A program made the position numbers and the translations under genes. Under the pieces are notes generated by a model. That model was not told the DNA's origin. It searched no databases and worked only from the letters and a program-made list of their open reading frames with translations. Positions 15,503 to 23,507 of a stretch of DNA of 64,000 nt are shown piece by piece. Origin of the DNA: Priestia endophytica DSM 13796 (GTDB taxonomy: Bacteria > Bacillota > Bacilli > Bacillales > Bacillaceae_H); NCBI RefSeq assembly GCF_900115845.1, contig NZ_FOXX01000006.1:1-64000 (forward strand), in the 5' to 3' direction. Numbering within the stretch: position 1 is the first letter of the stretch; each line of letters starts with the position of its first letter.

Positions 15503-16036
15503 TTGTCAACAAAAGAAGCGATGAAGACATATTTTGAAATGAGAAGAGAAGCAACTGATAAAGGTTTGGACTTTTTATGGAAAACACCTGTTACGAATAA
15601 AGATTTAATTATTTATGAAGGTGAAATAGACGATGAAGGATATATTTCATGGATTCCTGTAGAAATGACTGTTACACAAGACTTTAAGAAATTAGAAGAT
15701 GAATTAAATATAAAGCTTCATCCATCAATTGTTGAGTATTTTAATTCCTATTGGTTTGCAGACTTAGATGGTTTTTTCAAAGATTACTATATTTGCTTAG
15801 AAGCAGTGCTGCCAGATGCTGAAATGGTTTCCTTTAGAGAGTCTGTGAAAGGATATAAGAAAAATCATGAAGATTGTCTAGAGAAAGTCCCGATTGGAAT
15901 TGAGGGGAATGGACTGCTCGTTGTAATTGAAAATAGTAGTGGAATTGTTCAACTAGAAGACTATGAGCGAGGGACATTCTCCAATATTGCTTGCAATATT
16001 GGAGAATTAATAAGGAACTTAAAGTTGAAAAAGTAG
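15503..16036 (+). CDS. Syd-like (SUKH-2) protein, copy 2
   Basis: 177 residues, paralogous to the gene at 14333: GYISWIPVEM, LHPSIVEYFNSYWFADLDGFF, LEAVLPDAE, VPIGIEGNGLLVVIENSSG. The TTG at 15503 has AAAGG nine bases before it; the upstream in-frame ATG 15494 abuts that site. The conserved F-N-S-Y-W-F-A core is identical in both copies while the ends differ, as expected for immunity proteins that diverge to meet different toxins. Function as an immunity protein is inferred from family and place. Confidence 0.75.
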   Translation: MSTKEAMKTYFEMRREATDKGLDFLWKTPVTNKDLIIYEGEIDDEGYISWIPVEMTVTQDFKKLEDELNIKLHPSIVEYFNSYWFADLDGFFKDYYICLEAVLPDAEMVSFRESVKGYKKNHEDCLEKVPIGIEGNGLLVVIENSSGIVQLEDYERGTFSNIACNIGELIRNLKLKK

Positions 16037-16092
16037 TGTCTTTTATATAGGAAGATTAGAATACAGGGTTTCTCTAAAAAGGAGGGCGCAAA

Positions 16093-16470
16093 ATGAGCGT
16101 TTCGATTTATTACACTGCACAACGCAAACAAAAACTCACAGAGGATGAGCAAGAAGCTATCCATAAATTAATTTCGGATTATTCAGTTGATCAAGAAATT
16201 GAAAAATATGTTCAAACAGGTGAAGGATATAATTGGACAAGCTTTGATGTTTATAATCCAGAAATTTCAACAGAAGAAGACGTTATTTTTGAAGGTTCAA
16301 CCCAGCTCCCTCATAACAGTGAAGAGGCTATGTGGGAAGGTGTTCAACATTGGTCTGCATTACTTTCACAAATTCGTTGTGTGATTTGGGATGCAGAATG
16401 GCATGTACATATCGATGACCATGTACTCTTGTGGGATGATGAGTATTTAGAATATGACTTGTCGAAATAA
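16093..16470 (+). CDS. acidic small protein, probable orphan immunity protein
   Basis: 125 residues, acidic, Trp-rich C-terminal half (AMWEGVQHWSALLSQIR, then VIWDAEWHVHIDDH and LLWDDEYLEYD). A perfect AAAGGAGGG site precedes the ATG. No membrane segment. I do not recognise a named family. Its size, acidity and place among immunity genes in the same orientation suggest it is another. Confidence 0.6.
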   Translation: MSVSIYYTAQRKQKLTEDEQEAIHKLISDYSVDQEIEKYVQTGEGYNWTSFDVYNPEISTEEDVIFEGSTQLPHNSEEAMWEGVQHWSALLSQIRCVIWDAEWHVHIDDHVLLWDDEYLEYDLSK

Positions 16471-16573
16471 AGGTAGTGTTAACTTTGTAATATAGTATTA
16501 GAAAACTTTAAAATTATTTGGAGTAAAAATGGTATTAATCTAGCTTTTATAATCCTTAAAAAGGAGATTTGCA

Positions 16574-17041
16574 ATGATCATAAATGATAAGGTTTTTGGT
16601 ACCCTTTATCATGAATGTGGGTGGACAAACTATACGACTATTAACTTTTTTGGAAATGAACCTAAAATAGATTTAATAGTTGAAGGCGATGAAGATGGCT
16701 TATTCGATCAAGAGCAATATGATGCATACACCGCCTTTATGCAAAAATGGGAGGATCTACAGAAAAGTCTATTACAGCCTATACTAGCCTATTACAAACA
16801 AAAGCGTCATGAACTTGGTTATGATATAGAACCAAATGAAGATTACCCATTAATTGAAACAACGGATGAAATTCTAGAAATGATCAACTTAGATGGAATA
16901 ATTGTTCCATATGGTGATATTTTCGAAGGGCGAGATATTGGACTTTCTTTTCATTGTACATGGGATGATGAAAATGGATTAGGTGTCAGGCTATTAGATG
17001 AAAAGGTAGTGGAAGTAGGGTATCAAGATGTTGTGATTTAA
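16574..17041 (+). CDS. DUF6985-like acidic protein
   Basis: 155 residues: GWTNYTTINFFGNEPKIDLI, VEGDEDGLFDQEQYDAYTAF, a helix with LLQPILAYYKQKRHELGY, then DIGLSFHCTWDDENGLGVRL near the end. This layout, a short beta start, helical QE-rich middle and C-W-D-x-E-x-G-L-G-V finish, matches the DUF6985 group found near toxin loci; family name is moderate. AAAAAGGAG precedes the ATG. Probably an immunity protein by context. Confidence 0.6.
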   Translation: MIINDKVFGTLYHECGWTNYTTINFFGNEPKIDLIVEGDEDGLFDQEQYDAYTAFMQKWEDLQKSLLQPILAYYKQKRHELGYDIEPNEDYPLIETTDEILEMINLDGIIVPYGDIFEGRDIGLSFHCTWDDENGLGVRLLDEKVVEVGYQDVVI

Positions 17042-17113
17042 AAAAGATAGAGGAGCGAAGCGAAGAAAGGCAGTTAATGATGTATAACAGTCTAAAGTGT
17101 GAGGGAGATATTC

Positions 17114-17395
17114 ATGAATACTCATTTAACACGCGATAGCGCTTTAAGGGTTGCCGATAATTATAAAAATAAATATAACTTATCAGGAAATATTTTAGAG
17201 GAAATAGAACATACGATTACATTTCATGATGAATTTGATAGTGTAAACGGCCCAGTATGGTTAATTATTGTGAAAATAAAACCGCATGAACTATGTGTAG
17301 AGAATGAATATACAATAGTTGTTTCGGACAAAGAAGAGGTTGTTAAATACATCATTGATCCAAATGGTCATTGTTTTTGCCCTCATTTAGAATGA
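17114..17395 (+). CDS. small hypothetical protein in the immunity array
   Basis: 93 residues: NTHLTRDSALRVADNYKNKY, an amphipathic start, then beta-rich WLIIVKIKPHE and TIVVSDKEEVVKYIIDPNGH, ending in CFCPHLE. The ATG at 17114 is six bases after GAGGGAG; an in-frame GTG at 17099 is within that site's upstream part. Not recognised. It could be a domain that senses or binds a toxin, but only context suggests so. Confidence 0.55.
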   Translation: MNTHLTRDSALRVADNYKNKYNLSGNILEEIEHTITFHDEFDSVNGPVWLIIVKIKPHELCVENEYTIVVSDKEEVVKYIIDPNGHCFCPHLE

Positions 17396-17412
17396 TAAGG
17401 AGAATTATTCAA

Positions 17413-17556
17413 ATGTCACTACATAATCAAATAGAAGTATTAAAAAACGCGGTTATTTTAGAAAATGAAGATTAGGATATAGAGTTAGTTAATGAGATTT
17501 TAAATGAACTGGCTCTTCGCGGCATAAATGAAATGATTGTAGATTTATCATATTAA
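17413..17556 (+). pseudogene. 47-codon gene interrupted by an in-frame TAG
   Basis: AAGGAG at good distance, then ATG 17413. Twenty codons (MSLHNQIEVLKNAVILENED) lead to TAG (17473-17475); the same frame continues for 26 more codons, with LVNEILNELALRGINEM, to TAA 17556. The amphipathic helices on both sides fit one small protein. Neighbouring genes butt closely on both sides, so this is a decayed gene, not a chance frame. Family unknown. Confidence 0.55.
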
Positions 17557-17569
17557 GGTGGGAAACCAG

Positions 17570-18025
17570 ATGGGTGACTTTTCAATATTAAAAAATAGTG
17601 ATCATAAATTTTACAAGCTAACAGAAAATGATATTAAAGAAGCAGAAGAACGTTTAGGTTTTGCCTTTCCAGAAGAGCTAAGAGCTTTTTATCAGGAAAT
17701 TGGATACGGCTTTTTAGATGTAAATAATAAAAATTCATTTAATAGGATGCTAGATCCTCATTCTGTAGCAGATATTCGATTTCGAGAAGGAATATATGAG
17801 TATGACCCAGATTTAGATGATATATATGAGGAAGAAGACGAGCTTGTTTTTTATGAAGTGAATGAAGGTGTATATTTAACAATGGATCTTAAGAATAAAA
17901 AACAATCTTCTATATATTATTTAGGAATAAAAATAGCGAATTCCTTTGCGGAGTTTCTTAAGAAAATCAATGAGGATACAGATTATTTTGAAGATATTAC
18001 AGAATTGGAATTTGAAAAAAATTAG
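17570..18025 (+). CDS. SMI1/KNR4 (SUKH-1) family immunity protein
   Basis: 151 residues: LTENDIKEAEERLGFAFPEELRAFYQEIGYGF is the SUKH-1 N-terminal signature. NRMLDPHSVADIRFREGIYEYDPD and IYYLGIKIANSFAEFLKKI follow. It resembles the YobK/YxxD-type inhibitors of WHH/LHH nuclease toxins. ATG 17570 follows GGTGG by about eight bases; an in-frame GTG four codons upstream is inside the ribosome site. It closes the plus-strand immunity array and is followed by a strong terminator. Confidence 0.85.
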   Translation: MGDFSILKNSDHKFYKLTENDIKEAEERLGFAFPEELRAFYQEIGYGFLDVNNKNSFNRMLDPHSVADIRFREGIYEYDPDLDDIYEEEDELVFYEVNEGVYLTMDLKNKKQSSIYYLGIKIANSFAEFLKKINEDTDYFEDITELEFEKN

Positions 18026-18032
18026 CTTGGTA

Positions 18033-18070
18033 AAAAGCGTATTGAAACTAGCTTTCAATACGCTTTTTTT
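18033..18070 (+). terminator. terminator closing the immunity array
   Basis: A perfect 15-bp stem (18033-18047 with 18053-18067) ending in seven T. Confidence 0.9.
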
Positions 18071-18160
18071 ATTATTTAATAGTCAATGATTTTTTAATAG
18101 ATTACTAAAGTGGAAATAAGTGTTAGAATTAGATGGAAAATGTAGTAAAGGGGCTCTAAC

Positions 18161-19498
18161 ATGATAAAAAGCAAAAAGTGGCTCATAGCTATTACAACAT
18201 GTATACTTCTTTTAGCAATAGGACTCTTTCTTTTCTTAAAGTTGTCTGAACCAGAATTCAATAAAAATCTTCCGATGTCAATTTCGATTGATCATGCAAC
18301 TAAAGAATTAGGTGCAGAAGATGCTGCCTACATGTTCCTGTCAGATCTTCTTGATCCTTATAAAGAAAGTGAAGCTCCTTCATGGAAAAAGCTTGACGAT
18401 GTACGTTTTGATGAATTTCAACTGCTTGCAGGTGATAATGAGGAAGCAGCAGTAGCAGTCACATTTTGGGTTAAACCAAAAAATAAAACGTGGAGTATTT
18501 TTCATAATTGGGGCAACGTGGAGAAGGATGGAACGATTCGGGATATTCACCGGACGATGAGACTTAAGAAAAGGGGGGACAACACATACGAGCTTACAAA
18601 AATCGAAGAAACATCAGGCGCTGTAGCAGGACTCCCTGCAGTAGAAAAACAGTATCAAAAGGAAGCAGGCATAAAGGTAGAAAACAGTGATATGAACTAT
18701 ACGCTTGAACAGGACAAATTACAAGTTACCTATAATGGCGGAAAGAGTTGGGTCAAGGTTCCGCTTGAGATTGATCAACTCTTTCAAGGGGACTACAGTG
18801 GTTCAAAGGATACATTAATTGAAGGAAGTTTTGTTATTTCACCAGAGAAAACAGCCTTTGTGTTTGTAGAAGACGGTATGGAAGCTGACAGGGTAAGTAT
18901 TCTCTACTCTAATAATAAAGGAAAGACGTGGAAGACGAGCCGCATTTCAGAAGAGTTTGCGTCTGTACGATTGAGAACAATTGGCTTTACATCTGAAAAA
19001 GATGGCTATCTTATCCTTACATATGACAGAACAATGGGATTTGAAGCACATACGGTGTTTAAGACAAATGATGGTGGAGCAACTTGGAGAAAAGCTGGTT
19101 TTGTTCCTGATGTTAGCAACCATGTAACAGATGGAACATTTATTAATGATAAGCTAGGATTCCTTTCTTTTGGTATAAAAAATGAATTGAATAAAGAGGG
19201 AAGTCCCTATCTATTTCGAACAGAGGACGGAGGAAAAACATGGAGTGAAGTTGAAGTGCCAATGCCTCCCGAGTATCAGGGTATCTTCGTTGTTGCTGAG
19301 CCACCAACTTTTGAGGGATCACAAGGAACGTTGCTTGTAAATCAAGGGCCAAATGGAGATTACCAAGGAGGGAAAGTTCTAGCGAGGTTTATTTCTATTG
19401 ACAAAGGGAAAACATGGAGTTTTGCTAATCTAGTGGATCCTGATCAAGTCCTTGATAGTGAAAAGTCAAGTTTATCGTCAGAAGAGGGGGAGTATTAG
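18161..19498 (+). CDS. membrane-anchored BNR/Asp-box beta-propeller protein
   Basis: 445 residues. Residues 7-27 are a signal anchor (WLIAITTCILLLAIGLFLFL). The extracellular part has five Asp-box (S/T-x-D-x-G-x-T-W) motifs: NGGKSWVKV, NNKGKTWKT, NDGGATWRKA, EDGGKTWSEV and DKGKTWSFA, which mark blades of a sialidase-like propeller. No catalytic Arg triad or YRIP-type motif was seen, so it is probably a structural or binding propeller, not a sialidase. It has its own terminator. Function unknown. Confidence 0.75.
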   Translation: MIKSKKWLIAITTCILLLAIGLFLFLKLSEPEFNKNLPMSISIDHATKELGAEDAAYMFLSDLLDPYKESEAPSWKKLDDVRFDEFQLLAGDNEEAAVAVTFWVKPKNKTWSIFHNWGNVEKDGTIRDIHRTMRLKKRGDNTYELTKIEETSGAVAGLPAVEKQYQKEAGIKVENSDMNYTLEQDKLQVTYNGGKSWVKVPLEIDQLFQGDYSGSKDTLIEGSFVISPEKTAFVFVEDGMEADRVSILYSNNKGKTWKTSRISEEFASVRLRTIGFTSEKDGYLILTYDRTMGFEAHTVFKTNDGGATWRKAGFVPDVSNHVTDGTFINDKLGFLSFGIKNELNKEGSPYLFRTEDGGKTWSEVEVPMPPEYQGIFVVAEPPTFEGSQGTLLVNQGPNGDYQGGKVLARFISIDKGKTWSFANLVDPDQVLDSEKSSLSSEEGEY

Positions 19499-20175
19499 GC
19501 AGGCATTTATCTTTTGTTTGTCAGAGAAGTTTGTGACACGTTCAATACGTAAATCTAGTCTAAAAGTTGAACTGTAGGATAATAAAATATAATAGCTATA
19601 CCTAATATAGATATGTTAAAACCAGTAGCTCTCACATCAGAGCTACTGGTTTTTTATATTCTTTTAGAATAAAAATAAACTATTCCATTAAAAGGATTTA
19701 TTTAAGTTTGTTATTTACCATTACTATATTTTAAATTATATTAACGAAAATAAACACAATCTCTATTCTTTTTCCCTCATTTTCAAAATTAGAAAATAAG
19801 AAATAGGTTAAAAAATCCTCATCAAATTCTCATCTTCGTGTCATTTTATTATAATTTAGCTCATTTAGGATAGAGTTAACTTCAAAAAAAGCAAATCCTC
19901 GTTGTTTCTTTAATTTTTTAAAAATTTTGTAAAGTTTATGTTGATAATGTTAAAAGAATTTAAAATTACTGTTAATGAAGCAAAAAAGATCAAAACATCG
20001 CCATTTATATACACCATTTGCTTAGAGAACGAAATTTAGTATGGGGAGCATCTAAGGAATAAATCATAAAAAGAGAAGATTAGATGCCCGCAGAGTCCCA
20101 TCTTGACATAGAAAACTAGATTTTGATGAAAAAGGATAATAATCAATCTTTAAAAAATGGAGGTTATGTGCGTTC
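19499..20175. other. long AT-rich intergenic region
   Basis: Contains the terminator at 19618-19656 and otherwise nothing supported. A TTGACA at about 20103 lies upstream of the SulP gene but no well-spaced -10 could be matched. No frame with a ribosome site was seen. Confidence 0.45.
19618..19656 (+). terminator. terminator
   Basis: CCAGTAGCTCT (19622-19632) pairs with AGAGCTACTGG (19639-19649), extended by A:T pairs, then six T. Confidence 0.9.
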
Positions 20176-21438
20176 ATGAATTTAAAAGCATTCAGAGGAT
20201 ATTCCTTACACAATTTACGAAAAGACGTGCTATCAGGAATTGTTGTTGGTATTATTGCGATCCCCTTAGGATTAGGATTTGCGATTGCATCTGGTACAGA
20301 TCCAGCTACAGGCCTTTATACAACCATTGTAGCAGGCATACTGATTGCTCTTTTAGGGGGATGTAGATTCCAAATTGGAGGACCCACTGGTGCTTTTGTT
20401 CCAGTTTTATTAGGAATTGTGTTGCAATTTGGGTTTGAAAATTTACTTATTGCAGGGTTTATGTCAGGGATCTTGCTCATCATCTTTGGGCTATGTAAAG
20501 TTGGTAGCTTAATTCAGTATTTCCCGAAAGCCACCATTATTGGGTTTCAATCAGGAATTGCGGTCATTATCTTTGCAGGCCAAATTCCAAACTTTCTAGG
20601 GTTACACGACATCGAGAAATCTGAGTATTTTCATTTAAATATGAAAGAAATAGTAGGAAACCTTCAGTTTTTAAGTTCTTACAGCATTTTAACAGCGCTC
20701 ATTTGCTTAGGAATTGTGTTAGTAATACCGCGCTTGTTCCCTAAGGTTGGGAAGCTTTCGTATCTGTTAGCGATTATTATTTCAAGCGTTGTTTCATCTC
20801 TTTTCTTTTCAGGAAAAGTTGAAACAATCGGTTCCATTTACGGAAAAATTCCGAGTCAGATTCCGATGCCACAGCTCCCTGAGATTACAGTTGAAAAAGT
20901 GATGATGCTTCTTCCATCTTCTTTTATTATCGCCGTTCTTGTTGGACTGCAGTCGTTATTAACGGCTCGCGTAGCAGACGAGATGACAGGAGTGAAGCAT
21001 AATAGTCGAAAAGAGTTAATTGGTCAAGGCGTAGTAAACATGGTTGCGCCGATATTTCAAGGTATTCCAGCAGCAGGTGAGATTGCTCGAACCGTAACAA
21101 ATATTAAAAATGGAGCGTCTTCTCCAATTGCAGGCGCAACACATGCACTGTTTGTGTTACTCGTTGTGGTATTACTTGCTCCATATGCTTCATTTGTTTC
21201 TCTTGCTAGTTTGGCACCTGTCTTAATGGTTGTGGCATGGAGTATTAGTAAAAAAGAACAGTTCACAGAAATTGTCAAAGAAAAATCAAGTCATTCCCTT
21301 GTGCTTGTTGTAACGTTCCTTCTCACCGTGTTTACAAACTTAACAATTGGAATTGGAGCAGGGTTAGGATTATCACTCTTGTTTTATCTCATAAGCAAAG
21401 TAAAACAGTATCAAAAACAAGTAAACAATGCGCTATAG
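20176..21438 (+). CDS. SulP-family anion transporter lacking a STAS domain
   Basis: 420 residues, 12 or more hydrophobic segments in the 7+7 inverted-repeat SLC26/SulP pattern. DVLSGIVVGIIAIPLGLGFAIASG opens the first repeat; the GGPTGAFVPVL loop and the second-repeat signature GQGVVNMVAPIFQGIPAAGEIARTV are clear. Members move sulfate, bicarbonate or other anions across the plasma membrane. Most bacterial SulP proteins carry a cytoplasmic STAS domain of about 120 residues after the last helix; here the protein ends just after it (KVKQYQKQVNNAL). Start ATG follows GGAGGT at a longish 11-base spacing. Single-gene unit with terminator. Substrate unknown. Confidence 0.85.
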   Translation: MNLKAFRGYSLHNLRKDVLSGIVVGIIAIPLGLGFAIASGTDPATGLYTTIVAGILIALLGGCRFQIGGPTGAFVPVLLGIVLQFGFENLLIAGFMSGILLIIFGLCKVGSLIQYFPKATIIGFQSGIAVIIFAGQIPNFLGLHDIEKSEYFHLNMKEIVGNLQFLSSYSILTALICLGIVLVIPRLFPKVGKLSYLLAIIISSVVSSLFFSGKVETIGSIYGKIPSQIPMPQLPEITVEKVMMLLPSSFIIAVLVGLQSLLTARVADEMTGVKHNSRKELIGQGVVNMVAPIFQGIPAAGEIARTVTNIKNGASSPIAGATHALFVLLVVVLLAPYASFVSLASLAPVLMVVAWSISKKEQFTEIVKEKSSHSLVLVVTFLLTVFTNLTIGIGAGLGLSLLFYLISKVKQYQKQVNNAL

Positions 21439-21445
21439 GAAAAAA

Positions 21446-21480
21446 GCCTGAATTCACATGTTGAATTCAGGTTTTTTTTA
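21446..21480 (+). terminator. terminator of the SulP gene
   Basis: CCTGAATTCA (21447-21456) pairs with TGAATTCAGG (21462-21471), followed by eight T. Confidence 0.9.
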
Positions 21481-21584
21481 GTATGGGTAATTCTTCACTT
21501 TATAGTGTTGAAGAAAGGAGAAAAGAGTTGTTTCCAAGAATGAGTTAGTAAAGAAGATTTCAATATAAAAGGAGAGATGCTGTG

Positions 21585-22499
21585 ATGAATAGAAAAATCG
21601 AAGATATGGATAAAAATGTAGAGATGAACGCTTTTATCGCCGAATTAAAAGAAAATCAAAGAAAAATAGAAAATGAGAACGAGTATTACGATGAAGCGAA
21701 AGACAGGGAGGACATTCAGAGCTATTACAGTGGAATCGATTTTGAGAAAACAAGTAGTAAAGAACTCTTTACAAAGTTAAACGACCTTGTAACGCGTACG
21801 CATCATACTAAGCTTCCGTATAGCACAGAGACAAGAAATTATCTTTATTCATGGGCAGATCTTCAGGAAAACGGCAAGCTTAAAAGTATCTATTCCGGAA
21901 AACAGCAAAATCCAGAAGAAGTGATAAAAGAAGATTATAAGGCTTTCTTAAGAAGAGAAAAGGCATATAAAACGCTGGTAACAAACGATAAAAAAGACGA
22001 AAAGACCCTTGAGGTGACGAAAAGGTCGATTGAAAAAGAGAACAAATACAATTGTGAGCATGTTGTGCCACAATCATGGTTTGATAAAGGAAATCCAATG
22101 AGAGGAGATTTGCATCATCTTTTTGCATGTGAGCCTAAGTGTAACTCCTCAAGATCGAACCACCCTTTTTACGATTTTGCTGACTATTCTCCAGAGGCTA
22201 GCATGAAAACCATTAGAGAAACGTGCGGAAAGTATGAAGAAAACAAATTTGAGCCTGAGAGCGGCAAAGGAGAAGCTGCCCGAGCTACTCTTTATTTCTT
22301 ATTAAGATATCCAGGAGAGATTCGTAACTATAAAGGAGAAGATATTACGATGCTCGTGAAATGGCATAGCAATGATGAAGTCTCTCTTTATGAAAAACAC
22401 CGCAACCGAGCAATTTGGGAGAAACAAGGAAACCGCAATCCTTTAATTGATTTTCCGCAATATGTGAGTAAGATCGATTTTGCATTGGGCTTGCTGTAA
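21585..22499 (+). CDS. endonuclease I-family (beta-beta-alpha metal) nuclease
   Basis: 304 residues. CEHVVPQSWFDK holds the catalytic His of the endonuclease I/BsnA family, followed by RGDLHHLFACEPKCNSSRSNHPF with the metal-ligand Asn and the family's characteristic N-S-x-R. GKGEAARATLYFLLRYPGEI and the WHSNDEVSLYEKHRNRAIWEKQGNRNP end are also family-typical. Known relatives are secreted DNases or RNases, but here the first 60 residues are charged and no signal peptide or membrane anchor is seen, so it may be cytoplasmic or exported by another route. The start is ATG 21585 after AAAGGAGAG; GTG 21582 is an alternative. No partner inhibitor is adjacent. Confidence 0.85.
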   Translation: MNRKIEDMDKNVEMNAFIAELKENQRKIENENEYYDEAKDREDIQSYYSGIDFEKTSSKELFTKLNDLVTRTHHTKLPYSTETRNYLYSWADLQENGKLKSIYSGKQQNPEEVIKEDYKAFLRREKAYKTLVTNDKKDEKTLEVTKRSIEKENKYNCEHVVPQSWFDKGNPMRGDLHHLFACEPKCNSSRSNHPFYDFADYSPEASMKTIRETCGKYEENKFEPESGKGEAARATLYFLLRYPGEIRNYKGEDITMLVKWHSNDEVSLYEKHRNRAIWEKQGNRNPLIDFPQYVSKIDFALGLL

Positions 22500-22608
22500 G
22501 GAGGGTGATGGCACTTTTTATACTTTTTAAAAAAGGTAGGAGATTGTGAGAATGCTATGCTATCTTTTTTATACAAGACAGTATAATGAGTAGTAAGAGG
22601 TGCTATAA

Positions 22609-23475
22609 ATGGAGACATCGTACGTTTTAAAAATACCTGATAAGAAATTTCAAGATTTTCATCTTCTCTTTTGCGGCTATGGAGTATGTGAGCCCCTTCA
22701 TCATTTTGGACCTGCTGTACGTCCGAACTATATTATTCATTTTGTTCTATCAGGAAAAGGCTATTACTATGTTGGGGAAGAGAAGTATACGATTGGAAAA
22801 GGACAAGGTTTTTTAATACTGCCTGATGTGTTAACAAGATATGAAGCAGATGGGGAAGATCCTTGGACATATATATGGATTGGATTTGATGGAACAAACA
22901 GTATGGAACATCTGCGCAATATTGGACTCGGCGCTGACAAGCTGTTTTTTCAATCCTCCCATCTTATAGAGTTAGAAGAAGTTGTGATGGATATGCTTCA
23001 GTACAAGAAGTTGGATGTGAGAGACGAATATCGGATTCAAAGTTTGCTTTATCTATTTTTCTCTCTTATTGCTAATAGTTCATCAGACTTTTATAAGGAA
23101 GAAACATCAAAAGAAAACGACTATATTACAAAGTCGATTGAATTTATTCAAACGCACTATAATGAGAAAATCAAAGTAACAGACATTGCCCACTATGTTT
23201 CCTTAAATAGAAGCTACTTAACAACGTTATTTCGTAAAAGAACCGGAGTGTCCATTCAACAATATTTAGCACAGTTTCGTCTAACAAGAGCCGTTGAGCT
23301 TCTAGCGCTTACTGATTTATCCATCGAGCAGATTGCGGAGTCATGTGGCTATAGTGATCCTTTAGTTTTTTCAAAAGCGTTTAAAAGAGAGAAAGGCGTT
23401 TCACCTACAAAGTACAGAGAACGTGAGCGTCTAGAAGGAATGAACACAAGGGAGAAAAGAGAAGGACTACGCTAA
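22609..23475 (+). CDS. AraC-family regulator, probably of galactoside genes
   Basis: 288 residues. An N-terminal cupin sugar-sensing domain (RPNYIIHFVLSGKGYYYVGEEKYTIG, with LPDVLTRYEAD) is joined to a C-terminal double HTH (IKVTDIAHYVSLNRSYLTTLF and LSIEQIAESCGYSDPLVFSKAFKREKGVSPTKYRE). This is the MsmR/RafR layout that turns on raffinose or melibiose genes. It faces the alpha-galactosidase gene, ending 33 bases from it in convergent orientation, which supports control of that gene. Start ATG follows AGAGGTG. Confidence 0.85.
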   Translation: METSYVLKIPDKKFQDFHLLFCGYGVCEPLHHFGPAVRPNYIIHFVLSGKGYYYVGEEKYTIGKGQGFLILPDVLTRYEADGEDPWTYIWIGFDGTNSMEHLRNIGLGADKLFFQSSHLIELEEVVMDMLQYKKLDVRDEYRIQSLLYLFFSLIANSSSDFYKEETSKENDYITKSIEFIQTHYNEKIKVTDIAHYVSLNRSYLTTLFRKRTGVSIQQYLAQFRLTRAVELLALTDLSIEQIAESCGYSDPLVFSKAFKREKGVSPTKYRERERLEGMNTREKREGLR

Positions 23476-23490
23476 AAAGTGCGTAGTCCT
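23463..23490. terminator. hairpin between convergent araC-type and alpha-galactosidase genes
   Basis: AGGACTACGC (23463-23472) pairs with GCGTAGTCCT (23481-23490); the araC-type stop codon lies inside it. The T run is weak. Confidence 0.55.
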
Positions 23491-23507
23491 TTGCTTGTAC
23501 TATTTTA

